Of a stretch of 64,000 bases of DNA, positions 50,500-59,654 are shown piece after piece. Within the stretch, counting starts at the first letter, position 1. Each line of letters opens with the position of its first letter. The DNA comes from Leucobacter salsicius M1-8 (GTDB lineage: Bacteria > Actinomycetota > Actinomycetes > Actinomycetales > Microbacteriaceae): NCBI RefSeq assembly GCF_000350525.1, contig NZ_AOCN01000008.1, positions 62,001 to 126,000 on the forward strand. The letters are read 5' to 3'. A program made the position numbers and the translations under genes. Below the pieces are notes generated by a model. The model worked only from the letters and a program-made list of their open reading frames with translations, searched no databases and was not told the origin of the DNA.

Positions 50500-51951
50500 T
50501 TAGCCCTGATCTGCCGGGGACGCCGCGGCGTCTCCCGCGGCGTTGGCGGCGGCATCATCAGCGGCCGCGTGCAGGCGTGCGCGTGCGATGCGCGCTCGCG
50601 CACGCACCGCGTCGGCGTCAATCGTGAGGTGCGTGCCGTCGGCGTAGATATGGCGGCCGCCGATGAATACGTGCCGCACGTCGCTGCCCGTGGCCGCGAA
50701 GCCGAGGTGCGAGGTGAGCGCGGCGGTGTCTGCCCCCGCGAGGTCGAGCGGCGTCGCGCCGGATCCCGTAACGTCGAGCGCGATTACGTCGGCGAGGAGC
50801 CCGACTTCGAGGGACCCCGACTCGGTGAATCCGAGGGCGTCCGCCCCGCCGCTCGTCGCAATGGCGAGCACGTCGGCTGCCTTCACCACCGCGGCGTCTT
50901 GCTTCCCGCCGCGGTGCAGAATCGAGGCGAGCTTGATCTCCTCGAACAGGTCGAGCGAGTTGTTCGAGGCCACTGAGTCGGTGCCGAGGCTGACGCGCAG
51001 CCCCGCCTCTTGCCACTCGGGAAGCGCGGCGATACCGCAACCCAGCTTCAGGTTTGAGACCGGATTGTGGCTCACGGCGGCCCCGTAGCGGGCCATATCT
51101 TCAATTTCAGCTTGTGTAAGATGCACACAATGTGCAGCGAGCACATTGGCATCAAATAGCCCCAGTGAGGCGAGGTGCGCCGCTGGGGTCGCCCCGTACT
51201 GCGCGGTTATCTGCGCCACCTCGGCCGCCGACTCCGAGATGTGCGTATGAATCGGGATGCCCGTCCGCTTCGCCCGCTCAGCGATCTCGCGTAAGAACTC
51301 GGGCGGGCAAGTGTAGGGCGCATGCGGGCCGTAGGCCACGCGAATCTGCGCGTCGCCCGCATACCGCGCGGCAAGCTCTTCCGTCTGCTCGACCGCATCG
51401 GCCCCGTTCCAGGGCGAGACCCCGGGGAATCCAACAGCCTCGGGCGCGAACGACGCAAGTGCCACCATCGCGCGCATGCCGGTGCCCCGCACTAGCTCAA
51501 TCAGGCGCTCGTCCCAGTGGTACATGTCGGCGAACGCGACGGTGCCCGTCTCGATCATCTCGACCATGGCGAGCTGCAGTCCCACCGTAACGTCATCGTG
51601 GGTGAGGTGCTGCTCGAGCGCCTGCACCGCGGCAAGCCAGGGCATGAATCCTTCGTCATCGGACACCCCGCGCAGCAGCGTCATCGCCGAGTGCGTGTGC
51701 CCGTTCACGAGACCGGGCATCAGCACATGGCCGGTGAGATCGCGCACGACGACATCGGCTGCGTGAGCGCCCTCGCCCGGCAGCGTGCCCCCGATCTGCA
51801 CCGAAATCTCTTCGTGCCCGGTGCCCGCGACGCGCGGAGTCCCGGCATACACAATGCGCCCCGCAGCATCGAAGGCGAGCTCTGCCGGTGCGACAACGCC
51901 CGCGGGCGTCAGCATCGCGTCGGCGAGCAAAACAGTCTCTTGGATCCCCAT
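50500..51951 (-). CDS. Amidohydrolase: MTA/SAH-deaminase-type nucleoside deaminase
   Basis: A 483-residue member of the ATZ/TRZ branch of the amidohydrolase superfamily. The metal ligands are H85 and H87 (VNGHTHSAM), H236 (IPIHTHISES), H273 (LAAHCVHLTQ region) and D324 (LGTDSVASNN). This is the pattern of 5'-methylthioadenosine/S-adenosylhomocysteine deaminases and related guanine-type deaminases. The C-terminus is an Ala/Asp-rich tail of low complexity. It begins an operon running to the nucleoside phosphorylase and HAD genes. The route would be SAH or MTA to the inosyl form, then phosphorolysis; the assignment rests on family and context. Confidence 0.86.
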   Translation of the reverse strand: MGIQETVLLADAMLTPAGVVAPAELAFDAAGRIVYAGTPRVAGTGHEEISVQIGGTLPGEGAHAADVVVRDLTGHVLMPGLVNGHTHSAMTLLRGVSDDEGFMPWLAAVQALEQHLTHDDVTVGLQLAMVEMIETGTVAFADMYHWDERLIELVRGTGMRAMVALASFAPEAVGFPGVSPWNGADAVEQTEELAARYAGDAQIRVAYGPHAPYTCPPEFLREIAERAKRTGIPIHTHISESAAEVAQITAQYGATPAAHLASLGLFDANVLAAHCVHLTQAEIEDMARYGAAVSHNPVSNLKLGCGIAALPEWQEAGLRVSLGTDSVASNNSLDLFEEIKLASILHRGGKQDAAVVKAADVLAIATSGGADALGFTESGSLEVGLLADVIALDVTGSGATPLDLAGADTAALTSHLGFAATGSDVRHVFIGGRHIYADGTHLTIDADAVRARARIARARLHAAADDAAANAAGDAAASPADQG

Positions 51952-51985
51952 CAGACTCCCCTATCTACAGTCGTTCTTCGGTTCG

Positions 51986-52774
51986 TTACCAGCCCGGCGT
52001 CGCGAGCATGCCGCCGTCGACCGCCAGATCCTGGCCGGTGATGAAGCTCGCCGCGGGCGACGCGAGCAGCGCGCACGCATTGCCGATGTCGCGGGCCGTC
52101 GCGAGGCGACCGAGCGGCGCGTGGCTGCGCCAGCTCGCGACCCCCTCGGGCCATGCCTCTTCGAGCCCAGGGCGTTCAACGAGTCCCGGTGAGACCGTGT
52201 TGACCCGGATCCCGGCGGGCCCCAGCTCGAGTGCGGCCGCACGCGCGTGCATCATAAGGCCCGCCTTCGCCGCGGCATAGTGGGCGTGCGCGGGCGACGG
52301 GCGATGCGCCTCGACGCTCGCGATGTGGGTGATCCAACGGTTGCAGGCCGAGTCCACTGAGGCCATCGCCGACGCCGCCGCTCGCGACAACTCGAACACT
52401 GCGCCGAGGTTGGTGCCGAGCACGGCGTCCCAGTCTGCGCGACTCGTGTCCTCGAGCATCTGCACGGGCTGCACACCCGCGTTGTTCACGAGGCCGTCGA
52501 TGCCGCCGAGCGCGCGCACGACGTCTTGGATCAGCGCCTCGGCGGATCCGGACTCGCCCAGATCGGCACGCACCGCGACCGCCTCGCTGCCGCGCTCGCG
52601 CAATCGCTCGACGAGCTCGAATGCTGTCTCGGCCGAGCCGCGGTAGTGCACGGCGACCCGGGCACCGGCGTCGGCGAACGCCTCCGCGATGCCGCCGCCC
52701 ACGCCGCCGGAGGCGCCCGTGATCAGTACGCGCTGGCCGGTCAGATCGGGCAGGGAGTGGTCGCGGTGCTGCAT
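51986..52774 (-). CDS. SDR-family oxidoreductase
   Basis: A 262-residue short-chain dehydrogenase/reductase. The cofactor motif TGASGGVGGG is at 19-28 and NNAG at 97-100. The catalytic set is S153, Y166 and K170 (HYAAAK). The C-terminal ITGQDLAVDGG is typical of classical SDRs. An Arg after the early strand (YRGSAET) suggests NADPH, without certainty. It lies 3 nt downstream of the cis-prenyltransferase gene on the same strand. The substrate cannot be inferred. Confidence 0.88.
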   Translation of the reverse strand: MQHRDHSLPDLTGQRVLITGASGGVGGGIAEAFADAGARVAVHYRGSAETAFELVERLRERGSEAVAVRADLGESGSAEALIQDVVRALGGIDGLVNNAGVQPVQMLEDTSRADWDAVLGTNLGAVFELSRAAASAMASVDSACNRWITHIASVEAHRPSPAHAHYAAAKAGLMMHARAAALELGPAGIRVNTVSPGLVERPGLEEAWPEGVASWRSHAPLGRLATARDIGNACALLASPAASFITGQDLAVDGGMLATPGW

Positions 52775-52777
52775 CGT

Positions 52778-53584
52778 TTAGCCTCCGAGGCGTCGGTGTC
52801 GAGTGGAGTAGTCGCGCAGAGCGCGCAAGAAGTCGACCTCGCGGAGGTCTGGGTACAGCGCCTCGACGAAGTAGAACTCGGAGTGCGCCGACTGCCAGAT
52901 CATGAAGTCGCTGAGGCGTTGCTCGCCCGAGGTGCGAATGATGAGGTCGGGGTCGGCCTGGCCGCGGGTCCACAGGTGTTCGCCGATGGTCTCGGGCGTG
53001 AGCCGTTCGGGCAGATTCTCGATCGTGCCGCCAGCGGCCTGGTGCTCGGCGATGATGTCGCGCACCGCGGCGGTGATCTCGCTGCGGCCACCGTACCCGA
53101 CGGCCAGGTTGATGTGCAGCTTCGTGGCGGGCACGGCAGAGTCGGAGACCTCCGAGCAGTTCGCCTCGGCGGCGGCGAGCGCCGCCGCAAGATCGGGCGA
53201 GAGCCCCTCGCTCGAGCCGACGTGCTTCACGCACCAGCCCTCGTGGGCAGCGAGCTCAGTGGCCAGGTCGGCAATGATGCCAAACAGGTCTTGGAGTTCT
53301 TCGGAATCGCGGGCGCCAAGGTTGTCGGCCGACAGCAGGTACAGGGTTACTGTCTTGACTCCGGCCTCCTCGCACCAGGAGAGGAACTCGGGCACTTTCT
53401 TGGCGCCCGCGCGGTGACCGAAGGCGGCGCGCTCCTGCAAGCGCAGTTTCGCCCAGCGACGATTGCCATCAACGATGACGGCGATGTGGCCCGGGACGAG
53501 CTTCGGGTCGAGCTGACGGCGCAGGCGTCGCTGATAGAGCCGGTAGAGCAGACCGGCTCGGGGTGTCGACTGCTGCGCGTTCAC
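52778..53584 (-). CDS. Cis-prenyltransferase (undecaprenyl/Z-farnesyl diphosphate synthase family)
   Basis: A 268-residue UPP-synthase-fold enzyme. IAVIVDGNRRWA (34-45, D39 for Mg and allyl diphosphate) is conserved, GHRAGAKKVPEF follows, and DLIIRTSGEQRLSDFMIWQSAHSEFYF carries the C-terminal allyl/IPP sites. From memory it resembles the short-chain Z-FPP synthase (Rv1086) of M. tuberculosis, and the next gene encodes hemolysin III as in that genome (Rv1085c). It supplies the polyprenyl lipid carrier for the cell wall. GTG 53584 is chosen because TAGAAT lies 7 nt upstream (leaderless); the longer upstream frame is not conserved. Confidence 0.9.
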   Translation of the reverse strand: MNAQQSTPRAGLLYRLYQRRLRRQLDPKLVPGHIAVIVDGNRRWAKLRLQERAAFGHRAGAKKVPEFLSWCEEAGVKTVTLYLLSADNLGARDSEELQDLFGIIADLATELAAHEGWCVKHVGSSEGLSPDLAAALAAAEANCSEVSDSAVPATKLHINLAVGYGGRSEITAAVRDIIAEHQAAGGTIENLPERLTPETIGEHLWTRGQADPDLIIRTSGEQRLSDFMIWQSAHSEFYFVEALYPDLREVDFLRALRDYSTRHRRLGG

Positions 53585-53591
53585 AGGACTG

Positions 53592-53597
53592 ATTCTA
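53592..53597 (-). promoter_or_regulatory. -10 box for leaderless cis-prenyltransferase mRNA
   Basis: TAGAAT on the minus strand, 7 nt before the GTG start. Confidence 0.5.
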
Positions 53598-53699
53598 TCG
53601 GCCAGCCGGGCTTCCCCGCTGGGTGCGTGTTGATGCCGGGCGCGGGGACACCGGCTGGGTGATGTCCACACACATGCCTGCCCAAAACTGTGCAGTACG

Positions 53700-53705
53700 T
53701 ACACT
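53700..53705 (+). promoter_or_regulatory. -10 box for leaderless hemolysin III mRNA
   Basis: TACACT, 6 nt before the ATG at 53712; no ribosome site. Confidence 0.5.
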
Positions 53706-53711
53706 TGAAGT

Positions 53712-54545
53712 ATGACCTCCAACGGCGCCGCAGCGTCCGATTCCGGCACCCCGACCGGCCCCGATCCGCGCTTCAATGGCGGGTCCGACCGCGCCGAGCC
53801 GCACGCAGACCTGCCGTTTCTCGAGGACGCGATCGAGAACGTCGACGCTGCCACATCCAGCGCTGCTCCCACTAACGCCGCCGCCAAGAGCGCCGCCGCC
53901 GAGGAACCCAGGCCGCTCTGGCGCGGATGGCTCCACGCCGGCACCTTTCCCCTCACGATTGCGGCCGGCATCGTCCTCATCTCGGTTGCCCACGGCCCGA
54001 TCGCGAAATGGGCGGCGGCGGTCTACATGCTGTCGAGCATGCTGCTGTTTGGCGTCTCGGCGCTGTACCACCGCTTCAACTGGAAGCCCGCGACGAAGCA
54101 GGTCTTTCGGCGGCTCGACCACGCCAACATCTTTCTGCTGATCTCGGGCACGTACACGCCAATCGCGCTGCTCGCGCTACCGCTCGAAAAGGGCGTCATT
54201 CTGCTGATCGCGGTGTGGGCCGGGGCGGCGCTCGGCATCGGGTTTCGGGTGTTTTGGTTGAGCGCGCCGCGCTGGTTGTACGTGCTGCTGTATGTGGCGC
54301 TCGGCTGGGCGGCCGTCGCATTCCTCGGTGACATTGCCGCGGCGAACCTCGCCGCGATGATTCTCGTGGTGGTGGGCGGGCTGCTCTACACGATCGGCTC
54401 GGTGGTCTACGGGTTCAAGCGCCCGAACCCGGTGCCCGGGGTGTTCGGGTTCCACGAGATCTTCCACGCGCTCACGGTGCTCGCGTTCCTGTGCCACTGG
54501 ACGGCGGCGCTGCTACTCGTGCTCGATCCGGTGTATCTGCGGTAG
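53712..54545 (+). CDS. Hemolysin III family membrane protein (PAQR fold)
   Basis: A 277-residue protein. A hydrophilic Ala/Asp-rich N-terminus of about 65 residues precedes seven transmembrane segments. The hemolysin III motifs are SALYHRFNW, RRLDHANIFLLISGTYTPIAL and the C-terminal FHEIFHALTVLAF, whose His residues form the zinc site of the PAQR superfamily. Bacterial members (YqfA/TrhA type) affect membrane homeostasis; lysis activity is doubtful. It is probably leaderless and divergent from the cis-prenyltransferase gene. Confidence 0.9.
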   Translation: MTSNGAAASDSGTPTGPDPRFNGGSDRAEPHADLPFLEDAIENVDAATSSAAPTNAAAKSAAAEEPRPLWRGWLHAGTFPLTIAAGIVLISVAHGPIAKWAAAVYMLSSMLLFGVSALYHRFNWKPATKQVFRRLDHANIFLLISGTYTPIALLALPLEKGVILLIAVWAGAALGIGFRVFWLSAPRWLYVLLYVALGWAAVAFLGDIAAANLAAMILVVVGGLLYTIGSVVYGFKRPNPVPGVFGFHEIFHALTVLAFLCHWTAALLLVLDPVYLR

Positions 54546-54674
54546 ACCGCGAGGCACTCCGGCCCGCGATTCGGCACTGATCATGTTCGCGCGCCGGATC
54601 TTGGCTCACGTACCGCACCGGATTGGATCCGGACGCGAATTTGCACCTGCGCCCGCGTCTCATACTCCACATCG

Positions 54675-54726
54675 AAATGACGAGTCCACACGATAATTGC
54701 GCAATTTCGGTATGGACTCGTCATTT
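54675..54726. terminator. Bidirectional palindrome between hemolysin III and recQ
   Basis: 14-bp perfect outer arms AAATGACGAGTCCA (54675-54688) and TGGACTCGTCATTT (54713-54726), with imperfect inner pairing. It belongs to the same family as 26059 and 47597. Confidence 0.7.
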
Positions 54727-54766
54727 AGATATGTACCGTGCGCACGTATCCCGATGACGGCACACG

Positions 54767-56950
54767 CTACGCGGCGAGCACGTCAAGCACCGCCGCGCCG
54801 TAGCGCTCGAGCTTCACCGCACCGATGCCCGAGATCGCGAGCAGTTGGTCGTCCGACGCGGGCGCGTGCACCGACAGCGCCGCCAGCGTCGCATCTCCAA
54901 ACACGACGTACCCGGGAACCCCCTGCCGCTTCGCTTCTTCGGCCCGCCAGGCGCGCAGGCGCTCGAAGACCTCTGACTGCGCGGGAGTGAGGTCGGCGGC
55001 TGCGGCCGACTGCTTCGATCCGGATCCAGACGCACCCGCGCCCGACGCACCCCGCACTCGGCGCCCGCGAGTACCAGTGCCCGAGGCCGCGGCCCGCGCG
55101 AGCACCTCCTCACGCATGTGCACCGCGGCCTCGCCGCGCAGCACAGGCTTCGCGTCCTGGGTGGGCTCGAGCACGCCCCACTCGCCGCGGGCCTCAACCA
55201 GCCCGACCGCGAGCATGTGACGCACGACGCCGCGCCACTGCGCGACCGACCACTCCTTGCCGACGCCCCACGTGGTGAGCTCGTCGAGCCGCATCTGGGT
55301 CGCGCGCTCAGACGCGACGCCGCGCAGCACGTCAATATGTTGCCCCGCCGCGTATGTGCGCCCGCGTTCGCGCTGCGTGCGCAACACGGTCGAGAGCAGC
55401 ATCTGGGCGGGCACGGTCGCATCCCACAGCTTGGGCGGGTTGAGGCAGACGTCGCAGTTGCCGCACGCTCCCGTGGCCTCCTGCCCGAAATATTTCAGCA
55501 GGAACTCGCGGCGACACGTCACCGTTTCGCACAGCGCGAGCATCTGGTTCAGGTGCCGAGCCTGGCTCAGTTTGGTCGTCTGATCGCCGTCGCCCGACTC
55601 GATCATTTGGCGCTGCTGCACGACGTCTTGCAGCCCGTAGGCGAGCCAGGCCTGCGAGGGCAGCCCGTCGCGGCCCGCACGGCCGGTCTCCTGGTAGTAG
55701 CCCTCAATCGATTTGGGTAGGTCGATGTGCGCGACGAACCGCACGTCGGGCTTGTCGATGCCCATGCCGAACGCGATCGTCGCGACGACGACCACGCCGT
55801 CCTCGCGCAGAAACCGAGTCTGCGCATCAAGCCGCTCGTGAGCGGGCAGGCCCGCGTGGTACGCAACGGCATCGACGCCCGCATCGCGCAGGGCCTTCGC
55901 CGTCTGCTCAACTCGCTTGCGGCTGAGCGCGTAGACGATGCCGGCGTCGCCCGCGTGCTCGCCGCGCACGAACTGAATCAGCTGCGCGCGGGCGCTCTGC
56001 TTCGACTCGATGCGGTAGCGAATATTGGGGCGATCGAAGCTCGACACGAAGTGACGGGCCCGATCGAGGTGCAGCCGCTCGGTGATTTCGCGGTGCGTCT
56101 CGGGGGTCGCGGTCGCGGTGAGCGCGATGCGCGGCACGTCAGGCCAGCGCTCAGCAAGTGCCCCGAGCCGCAGGTAATCGGGCCGAAAGTCGTGGCCCCA
56201 CTGCGATACACAGTGCGCCTCGTCGATCGCGAACAGCGCGATACGGCCGCGCGCGAGAAAGTCGATCATGCCCGCCGAAGAGAGCCGCTCGGGCGCGAGG
56301 TACAGCAGGTCGAGCTCGCCGCTCACGTAGGCGTCTTCGACCTCGCGCCGTTCGTCGAAGCTCATCGAGGAGTTCAGCGCCGCGGCACGCACGCCGACCA
56401 ACTGCAGCGCGGCCACCTGGTCGTGCATGAGCGCCACGAGCGGCGACAGAACGATGCCCGTGCCTTCGCGCACGAGCGACGGCACCTGGTAACACATGGA
56501 CTTTCCGCCGCCGGTGGGCATGAGCACGACGGCGTCGCCGCCCGCCGCTACGTGCCGAATAATGTCCTCTTGATCGCCACGGAACGCGTCGTAGCCAAAG
56601 ACCTCGGCAAGCACCTCGCGCGGGTCTCGCCCCACGTGCTGGCCGCCCGCGGCGGCGGGTCCGGCAGACGCAGCGCCCACTCCGATTTCTGCGCCGGATC
56701 CCGTTGGCCCGGGAGTTTCCGAGGCTACGGGAGCATCCTGCTGAGCCGACCCCGAGCCTGCGTGCGGCGCGGGAGCACCCCAGGCCTCCCCCGGCCAGCG
56801 CTCGGCGTACTCGCCGCCGGTGTCGAAGAAGTCGGGGTCCCCGTACGCGGCGTCCCCAAACGGGTCATCGAACGGGTCGCCGGCACCGGCGGCTCCGTGC
56901 GCGCCCGCCGGGCTGCCGGGCACGCTTTCGAATCCGCCGGCCACTGCCAC
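54767..56950 (-). CDS. recQ: ATP-dependent DNA helicase RecQ with extended N-terminus
   Basis: A 727-residue superfamily 2 helicase. The first ~107 residues are a low-complexity Gly/Ala/Pro-rich extension. The core starts with [17 protein letters not shown]; Walker A TGGGKS has K150, the DEAH box lies at about 243-246 ([19 protein letters not shown]), and motif VI contains [11 protein letters not shown] zinc-binding domain ([12 protein letters not shown]), a winged-helix RQC part and an HRDC domain ([14 protein letters not shown]) near the C-terminus complete a classical RecQ. It unwinds DNA at stalled or recombining forks. GTG 56950 overlaps the stop of the small upstream gene (TAGTG); a second GTG at 56944 is possible. 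Confidence 0.94.
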   Translation of the reverse strand: MAVAGGFESVPGSPAGAHGAAGAGDPFDDPFGDAAYGDPDFFDTGGEYAERWPGEAWGAPAPHAGSGSAQQDAPVASETPGPTGSGAEIGVGAASAGPAAAGGQHVGRDPREVLAEVFGYDAFRGDQEDIIRHVAAGGDAVVLMPTGGGKSMCYQVPSLVREGTGIVLSPLVALMHDQVAALQLVGVRAAALNSSMSFDERREVEDAYVSGELDLLYLAPERLSSAGMIDFLARGRIALFAIDEAHCVSQWGHDFRPDYLRLGALAERWPDVPRIALTATATPETHREITERLHLDRARHFVSSFDRPNIRYRIESKQSARAQLIQFVRGEHAGDAGIVYALSRKRVEQTAKALRDAGVDAVAYHAGLPAHERLDAQTRFLREDGVVVVATIAFGMGIDKPDVRFVAHIDLPKSIEGYYQETGRAGRDGLPSQAWLAYGLQDVVQQRQMIESGDGDQTTKLSQARHLNQMLALCETVTCRREFLLKYFGQEATGACGNCDVCLNPPKLWDATVPAQMLLSTVLRTQRERGRTYAAGQHIDVLRGVASERATQMRLDELTTWGVGKEWSVAQWRGVVRHMLAVGLVEARGEWGVLEPTQDAKPVLRGEAAVHMREEVLARAAASGTGTRGRRVRGASGAGASGSGSKQSAAAADLTPAQSEVFERLRAWRAEEAKRQGVPGYVVFGDATLAALSVHAPASDDQLLAISGIGAVKLERYGAAVLDVLAA

Positions 56951-57279
56951 TACTTCTGGGCTGAGTCGTCGGCGCCGAGAGCGCCCGCAGCGCCGGGCTC
57001 GCCAGCGTCGCCGCGATCCGGAGCAGCTTCGGTCTCAGCAGCATCGGCCGCCTCAGCAAGCTCCGCCTCGATCTGCTCGCGCACCTCGTGACGATAGTTG
57101 TTGGCGCGCATTCGGCGCACGAGCACGAATCCGAGCCCGATCACCGCAACGGCCAGCAGGCCGGTCATCAGAAAGCCCTCGACCCCGGGAGAGACCTTGT
57201 TGGGGTCAAACACGGTGTCGTCGGCGGTCTCTTCGGCAAGCCTCACCGCGACATTTACAGCACTGGTCCACACGTTCAC
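56950..57279 (-). CDS. Small membrane protein between mca and recQ
   Basis: A 109-residue protein with a single transmembrane helix (about 38-55, [15 protein letters not shown]), followed by basic residues [11 protein letters not shown] and an acidic Ala/Glu-rich tail. This layout matches the small membrane protein found next to mca in mycobacteria (Rv1081c); the function is unknown. Its GTG overlaps the mca stop (GTGA) and its stop overlaps the recQ start, so mca, this gene and recQ form one translationally coupled unit. Confidence 0.8.
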   Translation of the reverse strand: MNVWTSAVNVAVRLAEETADDTVFDPNKVSPGVEGFLMTGLLAVAVIGLGFVLVRRMRANNYRHEVREQIEAELAEAADAAETEAAPDRGDAGEPGAAGALGADDSAQK

Positions 57280-58145
57280 GCGTGTTCCTCCTCAATTCCC
57301 TGAAACAGATCGGCTTCGAACTCGCTGGTCGCCACACGTGACGCCGCGAGCCGATAATCCTCAAATGGCCATACCTCACGCTGCAGGTCGATGGGCCAGA
57401 AGAAGAATGTGCTGTCGGGCGCCACCTGACTCTGGTGGGCCTTCAGCGCTTCATCGCGCTTTTCAAAGAATCGGCCGACATTGACCTGGGCCGTGCCCCG
57501 GTAGGGACGCTTCGACATCCACTCGCGCAGCTCAGCGAACTGCCCGATGAGGGGCGACTCCGCGTCGTGGTCGAGCAGCCATTGATAGACCGTGTCGACC
57601 CGCTTCGCGTTAAAAATCTCTTCGTAGTACATCTTCGACATGTGCCACGGCTCGCCCGCGTCGGGGTAGTCCGAGGCATTGCCCGCCGCGTTCCACGCGA
57701 TCCTGCTGATCTCGTGGCAACGAATGTGATCGGGGTGCGGGTAGCCGCCCTGCTCGTTGTAGGTGATCATCACGTGCGGCTTGAACTCGCGAATAATGCG
57801 CACGAGCACCTCTGCAGAGACCTCGGCGGGAATGTCCGCGAACGATCCCGGGGGCACGGCAACGCCCTCTGGCGGCAGACCCGAGTCCTGGTAGCCGAGC
57901 CAGCGGTGCTCAAACCCGATGATGTCGCGGGCGCGCGCCATCTCGTCGCGGCGCAGCCCCGACAGGTCGCGTCGGCTCTTCGGGTCGCGGGCCACAAGCT
58001 CGTTGAGCACGTCGCCGCGCTCACCGCCCGTGCAGCTCACGATCATAACTTCGACACCTTCGTCGAGATAGTGTGCGTACGTCGCCGCGCCTTTGCTGGA
58101 CTCGTCGTCGGGGTGTGCGTGTACAGCGATCAACCTCAGCGCCAT
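57276..58145 (-). CDS. mca: Mycothiol S-conjugate amidase
   Basis: A 289-residue zinc amidase of the LmbE/PIG-L family. It hydrolyses mycothiol-toxin conjugates to mercapturic acids plus GlcN-Ins. The metal motif AHPDDE is at 10-15 and the second part is GGYPHPDH, near residue 140. The C-terminus contains WPFEDYRLAAS typical of Mca over MshB. Mycothiol is confined to actinobacteria, so this gene confirms the phylum. GAGAGGAC precedes the ATG. It lies divergent from DUF4307 and greA as in mycobacteria. Confidence 0.94.
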   Translation of the reverse strand: MALRLIAVHAHPDDESSKGAATYAHYLDEGVEVMIVSCTGGERGDVLNELVARDPKSRRDLSGLRRDEMARARDIIGFEHRWLGYQDSGLPPEGVAVPPGSFADIPAEVSAEVLVRIIREFKPHVMITYNEQGGYPHPDHIRCHEISRIAWNAAGNASDYPDAGEPWHMSKMYYEEIFNAKRVDTVYQWLLDHDAESPLIGQFAELREWMSKRPYRGTAQVNVGRFFEKRDEALKAHQSQVAPDSTFFFWPIDLQREVWPFEDYRLAASRVATSEFEADLFQGIEEEHA

Positions 58146-58230
58146 GCGGGTCCTCTCACATCTGCTTCCCGGTGGTTCCAGCTACGCTGGCCAGAGCTTC
58201 TAGTTTACCCAGCACAGATCGGAGCCTCCC

Positions 58231-58767
58231 GTGTCACCGGCAGATCCCGCTCACACAGGCCCCGTTTCAACCGATCCGGCGCGCGAGAACAAGTATGACC
58301 GCGAGTACGAACTCGAGCACCCCGAGGATCCGGATCTCGCCGAGGCCCCGACGCCCGATGCGGTGGACCCCGCGACCCAGCAGGCGCTCGAGAGCCGGTA
58401 TGGCTCGGGTCGCCGCCGCAGTTTCGATCGCCGGGTCGCGTACGGCATCGCGGGCGCGCTCGTCGCTGCAGCCGTCGCATTCTTCGCGTTCAGCGGCTGG
58501 CAGAACGGCCAGCAGGTGTCATGGCAGGACATCGGGTACAGGGCAGAGTCCGACCAGGTGCTCAACGTCAAGTTCGAGGTGACCGCCGCCGCCGGCACCG
58601 CGGTCGCGTGCGCGGTCGAGGGCATCAACGCGTCCAAGGCCACCGTCGGCTGGAAGGTGCTCGAGATCCCCGCGAGCGACCAGCTCACCCACACCGTGAC
58701 CACGAAGCTCATCGTCACGAACCCCGCGGTTGCCGTGACGACCCGCGAGTGCTGGACAATCTCCTAG
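58231..58767 (+). CDS. DUF4307 membrane protein
   Basis: A 178-residue protein with an Asp/Glu/Pro-rich N-terminus of about 60 residues. RYGSGRRRSFDRRVAYGIAG leads into a single transmembrane helix (about 70-90), and a beta-rich extracytoplasmic domain follows (LNVKFEVTAAAGTAVACAVEG, then TTRECW at the end). This is the typical DUF4307 organisation and position (Rv1083 is its mycobacterial counterpart next to mca). The GTG start follows GGAG by 6 nt. Function is unknown. Confidence 0.86.
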   Translation: MSPADPAHTGPVSTDPARENKYDREYELEHPEDPDLAEAPTPDAVDPATQQALESRYGSGRRRSFDRRVAYGIAGALVAAAVAFFAFSGWQNGQQVSWQDIGYRAESDQVLNVKFEVTAAAGTAVACAVEGINASKATVGWKVLEIPASDQLTHTVTTKLIVTNPAVAVTTRECWTIS

Positions 58768-58891
58768 CACACCCTGCTAGCCTGGGAGGCGCGCCCCGCA
58801 CTGTCGGGGCGTAGCTATTATCTACGTGCCTCCGGGCGCACACCGTTGCGCACCCACTGCGCGCTACTTTTCCGGGAATCGAGGATCTACC

Positions 58892-59377
58892 ATGGCCACG
58901 CCCACCCCCACTTGGCTCACTCAAGACGCTTACGACCGGCTCAAGGGAGAGCTCGATCAGCTGACCGGCGCAGGCCGCAAGGACATCGCATCGCGCATTG
59001 AGGCCGCTCGCGAAGAGGGCGACCTCAAGGAGAACGGCGGCTATCACGCTGCGAAGGACGAGCAGGGCAAGATGGAGGCGCGCATTCGCGACCTCGAAGA
59101 GCTGCTCAAGCGTTCCGTCGTGGGCGAGGCCCCCGAGGCATCGGGCATTGTAGAGATCGGCACGATCATCACCGCTGAGGTGTTTGGTGACGAAGAGCGC
59201 TTCCTGCTCGGCAGCCGCGAGCTCGCCGACGGCTCGGATCTCGACGTGTACAGCGCCGAGAGCCCGCTGGGCCAGGCGATCCTCGGCCGCAAGATCGGCG
59301 ATGAGCTGAGCTACGCGGCCCCCAATGGCAACCAGATTCCGGTGAAGATCCTCGCGATCGACACCTACGCTGGCTAG
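58892..59377 (+). CDS. greA: Transcription elongation factor GreA
   Basis: A 161-residue RNA-polymerase-binding factor that rescues backtracked complexes by stimulating transcript cleavage. The N-terminal coiled coil (about 10-80) has the acidic tip residues in AAREEGDLKENGGYHAAKDEQ, and the C-terminal FKBP-like domain (about 85-160) includes SPLGQAILGRKIGDELSY. The ATG at 58892 follows GAGGAT by 6 nt and fits the family N-terminus; a longer frame upstream is not conserved. A strong terminator follows. Confidence 0.95.
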   Translation: MATPTPTWLTQDAYDRLKGELDQLTGAGRKDIASRIEAAREEGDLKENGGYHAAKDEQGKMEARIRDLEELLKRSVVGEAPEASGIVEIGTIITAEVFGDEERFLLGSRELADGSDLDVYSAESPLGQAILGRKIGDELSYAAPNGNQIPVKILAIDTYAG

Positions 59378-59409
59378 GTCGTAACCCGCCGGGTCTTTGA
59401 TCCGGATCG

Positions 59410-59449
59410 ATGGGCCCGTGCGCTGCTTCGCTGCAGCTCACGGGCCCAT
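59410..59449 (+). terminator. Rho-independent-like terminator of greA
   Basis: 11-bp perfect outer arms (59410-59420 and 59439-59449) plus an inner GCTGC/GCAGC pairing; TTGCGTGT follows. Confidence 0.8.
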
Positions 59450-59654
59450 TTGCGTGTAAAAGCATGGGTTTACATAAGGCTGTTCATGCAGATGTCACAC
59501 ATGTGCCTAGCCAAGGCCGTGAGCCGCCCCATAGCATGAAATGCAACCTTGGGTAACACGTGTGAAGTTACTTGTGTCGGACTCGCCGTGTTGTCCGGGG
59601 CTATCCGGGGGCTGAGGTACTTCTTGCTCCGTCACAGCTGACGAAGGGGTTTGC

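Noticed and set aside
53585-53980. 132-codon N-terminal extension of the cis-prenyltransferase
   Set aside because: It runs antisense through the promoter and start of hemolysin III; the leaderless GTG at 53584 gives the normal family length.
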